Assembly: GCF_049445795.1 (NCBI RefSeq)
Contig: NZ_JBMSDT010000003.1
Span: forward strand, 372,001-436,000
Origin: Larkinella sp049445795
GTDB taxonomy: Bacteria > Bacteroidota > Bacteroidia > Cytophagales > Spirosomataceae
DNA: 64,000 nt
Reading direction: 5' to 3'
Made by a program: the position numbers and the translations under genes. The stretch's first letter is position 1. Each line of letters begins with the position of its first letter. Below the pieces are notes generated by a model. It made no database searches. It had not been told where the DNA came from and worked only from the letters and a program-made list of their open reading frames with translations. Of this stretch, positions 60,103-64,000 are shown one piece after another.

Positions 60103-60218
60103 GGACGGTGGGGCCAGTCAAATCAAGCCTTAAAGATACTCAAAAAATGGCAATACTCTGGCGGTTTTATCCAGTTTGGCAAACCGCCGGGTAGGGGTGA
60201 AGGTGCGCGATAAAAAGG

Positions 60219-60244
60219 AAAAAGCCCGGAAACCCGGGCTTTTT
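60219..60244 (-). terminator. Intrinsic terminator after susD
   Basis: AAAAAGCCCGG (60219-60229) pairs perfectly with 60234-60244; read on the minus strand it ends in a U run, 18 bp after the SusD stop. Its presence implies that CRTAC1 expression may need its own promoter (a near-consensus TATCTTTA lies at about 60130-60137) or read-through. Confidence 0.88.
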
Positions 60245-60261
60245 CAGGAAGGTTCATCGCA

Positions 60262-61746
60262 TTAATTATACCCGGGATTTTGCTTCAACTTCGGATTGAG
60301 CGAAATCTGGTCTTTCGGAATTGGGAACAACTCGCGGAATTTCTCCGAAGCCGGTTTGAAGCGCCAGGCTTTGGTGAACTGACCGAACCGGATCAAATCC
60401 TGACGACGGTGGTATTCCCAGGCCAGCTCACGGCCCCGCTCGGCCAGGATTTCATCCAGCGTCAGTTGGGCCGCCGTGTATTCCGGTACGCCCGCCCGCC
60501 GACGGATGATGTTGAAATCCGGCAGCGCATCGGCGGTTTTACCCAGCCGGAAGTTCGCTTCTCCGCGCATCAGGTACACATCGCCCAACCGGAAAACCAC
60601 AAAGTCGTTGCTCTGGTCATTGGTCGTGTTATTCCGCTGAATTTCGTATTTCTGGCTCCGGGCACCGGCCAGACGACCCGCCGGACCGGCGGGCATTTCA
60701 AAGGCCGGAATTTCGGGCGTGATGACCATCGGGATGCCGTCGTCGTCCAGCGGTTTGCCGCTGGCGTCGTACTGCTGGCCTACAATCCACATCCGTTTCC
60801 GGCTGTCCTGATTCGAAAACGAATTGTAGAACTCTACCACCGTCGCAAAACCGTTCCAGGGTGCGGCCGGGAGGTTATAGGTTAGCTGGTGCTTGTAGTG
60901 CAGCGTCGCCATCTGGATGTTAAAACCGCCCCGTTTGGAGTTATCGAACGGTGTTGCCAGAATGATCTCGGGCGACGCTTGATTCTGCACTTTGAAGTTG
61001 TCCAATTGATCAGCCGTTAGCGAGAATTTGCCCGAACTGATGATGTTGGTGCAACGATCAACGGCTTTCTGCCACTGCGGAGTACCCGTGTAGACCTGGG
61101 CGTTGAGGTACATTTTCGCCAGAATCATGTCGACCACGTACTTGTTGAACCGGCCGTAATAGGCACCGCCCACGGTTTCGCTGAGTTGGGGATACACTTC
61201 CAGCAACTCCTTCTCGATCCAGGCATAGACATCCGCCCGGGATTTTTGGTCGGGTGTCGTGGCTCCGACCTGATCGGCAATGATCACATTACCAAACATG
61301 TCCATCGCCTTGTAATGGAAGAAAGCCCGCAACGCCCGTAACTCGGCTTTCAGGGCTTCGTCGGTGATGGAGCCCAACTGCTGGTTGATGGATGTGATGT
61401 TGTTATAACACCAGGTCCAGGGGCCGTTAAACTGGCCGTTGTCGGTCGTAGCATCCCAGGTGTGGGTGTACAGCCGCTTCCAGTTATCACCGTCTTTCCA
61501 GTCACCCCCGCGGGTCGGTACGATTTGCTCGTCCGTCACGGCATTCAGGTTGGTGCTGTTACCGTAGTAGTCGCCCAAACCGCTGTACAGCGGGCCGATC
61601 AGGGCGGCCTGTTGCTGGGACGTGTTTCCGAACTGATCCGTTGGAATAACGTCGTAGGTCGTTTCGGTCAGGTCGGTACAGGATTGCCCCGCGAGCAGTA
61701 GCCCCAGGCACCCGGCCAACACTTTTATGTTTGAATTGAATAGCAT
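60262..61746 (-). CDS. SusD/RagB family nutrient-binding lipoprotein
   Basis: A 494-residue outer-membrane lipoprotein (AGQSC lipobox, Cys23) of the SusD/RagB family, with TPR-like helices: LRALRAFFHYKAMDMFGNV near 135, YGRFNKYVVDMILAKMYLN near 205 and the C-terminal RLGDVYLMRGEANFRLG, ILAERGRELAWEYHRRQDLIRFG. It caps the partner SusC transporter and captures oligosaccharides or other ligands. Encoded 29 bp downstream of the SusC gene. Confidence 0.96.
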   Translation of the reverse strand: MLFNSNIKVLAGCLGLLLAGQSCTDLTETTYDVIPTDQFGNTSQQQAALIGPLYSGLGDYYGNSTNLNAVTDEQIVPTRGGDWKDGDNWKRLYTHTWDATTDNGQFNGPWTWCYNNITSINQQLGSITDEALKAELRALRAFFHYKAMDMFGNVIIADQVGATTPDQKSRADVYAWIEKELLEVYPQLSETVGGAYYGRFNKYVVDMILAKMYLNAQVYTGTPQWQKAVDRCTNIISSGKFSLTADQLDNFKVQNQASPEIILATPFDNSKRGGFNIQMATLHYKHQLTYNLPAAPWNGFATVVEFYNSFSNQDSRKRMWIVGQQYDASGKPLDDDGIPMVITPEIPAFEMPAGPAGRLAGARSQKYEIQRNNTTNDQSNDFVVFRLGDVYLMRGEANFRLGKTADALPDFNIIRRRAGVPEYTAAQLTLDEILAERGRELAWEYHRRQDLIRFGQFTKAWRFKPASEKFRELFPIPKDQISLNPKLKQNPGYN

Positions 61747-61775
61747 TGTAGTTGATAGTTAGTTGATTACGCCGG

Positions 61776-64000
61776 TCAGAAGGTCAGGTTAACACCCAAC
61801 TGGAACGAACGGGTTTTCGGATAAATGTTGCTGAAGTCCATCCCGATATTGTTGGGAGCCTGGCTTTCGTTTTGCAAATCGGCCTTCACCTGAAGTTCCG
61901 GATCGACACCCTTATACTGCGTCAGCGTAAACAGGTTGTTACCGCCGATGTAAATCCGGGCCGCCGACAGGTACTTGCTCTTCGTCGGGACGTTGTAGCC
62001 AATTTGCCAGTTGTCCAGCCGGACATACGTACCATTTTCCAGCCAGTACGTCGACAACACGTTCGTACCGTATTCGTTCGGCAGGTCCGTTACGCCCTGC
62101 AACATGTTGGTTTCCAGGATGGAACCCGGAATCAGCAGGTTGGAGCGCAAGTTGTTCAGGATTTTATTGCCAAACGAACCGCGAAGCTGGAAGTTAAGGT
62201 CGAAACCTTTGTACGTAAATGTATTGATAAACGAACCCGTCAGGAACGGCTGCGGATTACCCTGTGCAACCGGATTGCCAGCCGCAATTCCGGCGGCAGC
62301 ATCGGACTGGCTCACATCGGTTGTCGGCTGATCACCCGAACCCGGTTTCAACAGCGGTTTTCCGTCAGCGCCATAGCCTACAAACGTGGGCACGTTGTTG
62401 AACTCACCCAGCGGACGACCCGGCCACAGGTACGACGCAAACACATCTGACAGACCCCGACCACCAAAGGCATTGAAACGGATCAGACCCGAGTCGAAAT
62501 CCTCGCTTTTCAGGTTGACGATGGTGTTTTTGTTGTAAGCACCTACGATACGCGAGTTCCAGGCGAAATCGCCTTTCTGGATGATGTCCCCGCCGAACGA
62601 GAGTTCGACACCCCGGTTCCGCATGGTTCCGACGTTGGCCCAGATGAAGTTGGTAAAGTAATTTACCCCATCCGCCGGTACCGAATACCGGTACAGCATG
62701 TCTTTGGTCGTTTTGTTATAATACTCAAGCGTTCCGGAGAAGCGACCGTTCAGCAATTGGAAATCGAGACCGACGTTCGAGGTCGTCAGTACCTCCCATT
62801 TCAGGTTCGGGTTGGCGTTTTGGGAAATACCGTAACCCGGCAGGAAGTCGCCTAGGCTACCATCGTAATAGGTTCCTTTCTGGCCGTACAACTGAAGTGA
62901 TTGGTACGGTTTCAAACCTTCGGAGTTTCCGGTTTGTCCCCAGCCCAGCCGCAGTTTCAGGTAGTTCAGCGTCGTCGATTTCGGGAAGAAATCTTCGTTG
63001 GACAGCGTCCAGCCCGCACCCACTGACGGGAAAAGACCCCATTTGTTGTTGGCCCCGAACTTCGAGCTACCGTCGCGACGCAGCGTCGCGGTCAGGTTAT
63101 ACTTGTCGTTCATGTTCACCGTGGCCCGGCCGAAGAAAGATACCAGCGTGGTCCGGTTGCGGTAGGACGTCGCGTAGTTGGACGCGGGACTTACCAGCGT
63201 TCCAGAACCAAGGCCCAGGTTATCGTACGACAGCGAGCTGGTCAGGAACTGCGTGTTCCGGGCCTGAAAACCGTCATAAATGATGTCCTGGTACGAATAA
63301 CCGCCCAACACCGAGAAGTTGCTGTTGTTTTGACCAAACTGCTTGGTATAGGTAGCCGTCAGTTCGAGCAGTTTGTTGTTGTTCTGATCCATTTTCCGGT
63401 ACGCTTCGCCGTTGGTACCCTGGAACGCCTTGATATTGCGGTCGCGGGAACGGCTTTCGTCGGTGTTTTCGTTCTGGAAAGCCCCGTTCACGCCTAGTGT
63501 CAGTCCGTCGATGACTTCGTACCGCAGGTTAAGACCCCCAATCAGCAGGCGTTTCTGCTGATCGAATTTCTGGTTGTTCAGCATGGCGACCGGGTTGAAC
63601 AAATCGAAGCTACCCCCCACTTCGTAATAACCGCCGATGTTGTTGGCTCCAGTGGGGTCAACCACCGGCAGCGTCGGCAGGAAGGTCACGGCGCGGGCAA
63701 TGATACCGTCGTCGTTCAGTTTTGAATTCGTGTTGGTCACGGTTAAATTGTACTGGATGTTCAGCCGGTTGTCGAGGGCTTTCTGATCCAGGTTGATCCG
63801 GGCTGTCAACCGGTCGAAACCGGTATTTTTGATAATCCCATCGCGACCGATGTAGTTGACCGACCCCCGGTAGCTAAAGGCTGGTGAACCGCCCGAAATC
63901 GCCAGGTCGTGGTTGGTCGTGAAACCGGTTCTTGTAATCTCGTCTACCCAGTCGGTATCGTAATTACCCGCCGGAAAGCGAATCCGGTCGGAAGTCAGGG
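61776..64000 (-). CDS. SusC/RagA family TonB-dependent outer-membrane transporter (N-terminus outside window)
   Basis: The frame is open from the window edge to the stop at 61776, showing 741 C-terminal residues of a SusC-type transporter, mostly beta-barrel. Family marks are YNLTATLRRDGSSKFG, NKWGLFPSVGAGW, LKLRLGWGQTGNSEGLKPY, NLKWEVLTTSNVGLDFQLL and the C-terminal YIGGNNLFTLTQYKGVDPE with final strand FQLGVNLTF. Signal peptide, regulatory domain and plug lie beyond the edge. Imports large ligands with SusD using TonB energy. Confidence 0.95.
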   Translation of the reverse strand, partial: LTSDRIRFPAGNYDTDWVDEITRTGFTTNHDLAISGGSPAFSYRGSVNYIGRDGIIKNTGFDRLTARINLDQKALDNRLNIQYNLTVTNTNSKLNDDGIIARAVTFLPTLPVVDPTGANNIGGYYEVGGSFDLFNPVAMLNNQKFDQQKRLLIGGLNLRYEVIDGLTLGVNGAFQNENTDESRSRDRNIKAFQGTNGEAYRKMDQNNNKLLELTATYTKQFGQNNSNFSVLGGYSYQDIIYDGFQARNTQFLTSSLSYDNLGLGSGTLVSPASNYATSYRNRTTLVSFFGRATVNMNDKYNLTATLRRDGSSKFGANNKWGLFPSVGAGWTLSNEDFFPKSTTLNYLKLRLGWGQTGNSEGLKPYQSLQLYGQKGTYYDGSLGDFLPGYGISQNANPNLKWEVLTTSNVGLDFQLLNGRFSGTLEYYNKTTKDMLYRYSVPADGVNYFTNFIWANVGTMRNRGVELSFGGDIIQKGDFAWNSRIVGAYNKNTIVNLKSEDFDSGLIRFNAFGGRGLSDVFASYLWPGRPLGEFNNVPTFVGYGADGKPLLKPGSGDQPTTDVSQSDAAAGIAAGNPVAQGNPQPFLTGSFINTFTYKGFDLNFQLRGSFGNKILNNLRSNLLIPGSILETNMLQGVTDLPNEYGTNVLSTYWLENGTYVRLDNWQIGYNVPTKSKYLSAARIYIGGNNLFTLTQYKGVDPELQVKADLQNESQAPNNIGMDFSNIYPKTRSFQLGVNLTF

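Overview
The window is chromosomal DNA of a Bacteroidota bacterium, most likely a Cytophagales member close to Spirosoma/Larkinella (my inference; no search was run). Support comes from a SusC/SusD pair, an Oar-like and other TonB-dependent receptors, type IX secretion C-terminal domains (types A and B), the three-subunit b558-type succinate dehydrogenase, LytS/LytTR signalling, CRTAC1-type FG-GAP lipoproteins, and repeated matches to the Bacteroidota -7 promoter box TAnnTTTG. GC content is generally high, with a visibly AT-richer block at about 36.5-43.3 kb.

Layout. 1-5.8 kb: the N-terminal 1,947 residues of a giant secreted glucose/sorbosone-dehydrogenase-like protein with PKD, FN3 and alternating Ig-like and 'GW.WDR' repeats, including a 921-bp tandem duplication. 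6.2-12 kb: a lone heme-copper oxidase subunit III, then a minus-strand cluster (secreted-repeat lipoprotein, ECF sigma factor, a protein joining an inner-membrane segment to an outer-membrane barrel, Rieske lipoprotein, His-rich membrane protein, YceI) that looks like an envelope redox module with its own sigma factor. 12-25 kb: mostly housekeeping (ribBA, a PKD/T9SS protein, YbaB, a glycosyltransferase, PspC, cold-shock protein, Gre-like factor, lysS, SPFH + Arc-like regulator, coaX, serine hydrolase) and a Panacea-domain/small membrane protein pair resembling a toxin-antitoxin system. 25-36 kb: an Oar-like receptor, an outer-membrane receptor translationally coupled to a LytS kinase and LytTR regulator, an NTF2-like protein and a beta-helix T9SS protein carrying the same GW.WDR domain as the first gene. 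36.5-43.3 kb: an AT-richer block with a TonB receptor/Mo-fold/di-heme peroxidase operon, a DUF4386/universal stress operon, two decayed transposase remnants and a gene broken by one of them, ending next to tRNA-Gln. 43.5-49.8 kb: fabD, sdhCAB, a GlsB-like protein and a TetR regulator. 49.8-64 kb: a minus-strand set comprising SusC, SusD, two very large CRTAC1 lipoproteins, a vanadium haloperoxidase and an ABC transporter.

The most unusual feature is a set of long, often perfect inverted repeats. Several lie at gene ends and supply the stop codon and sometimes the last codons of the gene (SPFH gene, coaX, fabD, one CRTAC1 gene). Two related GC-rich palindromes sit in frame inside the two CRTAC1 genes at the same position. 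They belong to several unrelated sequence families but share one architecture, and I consider them the best candidate here for an under-described element system.
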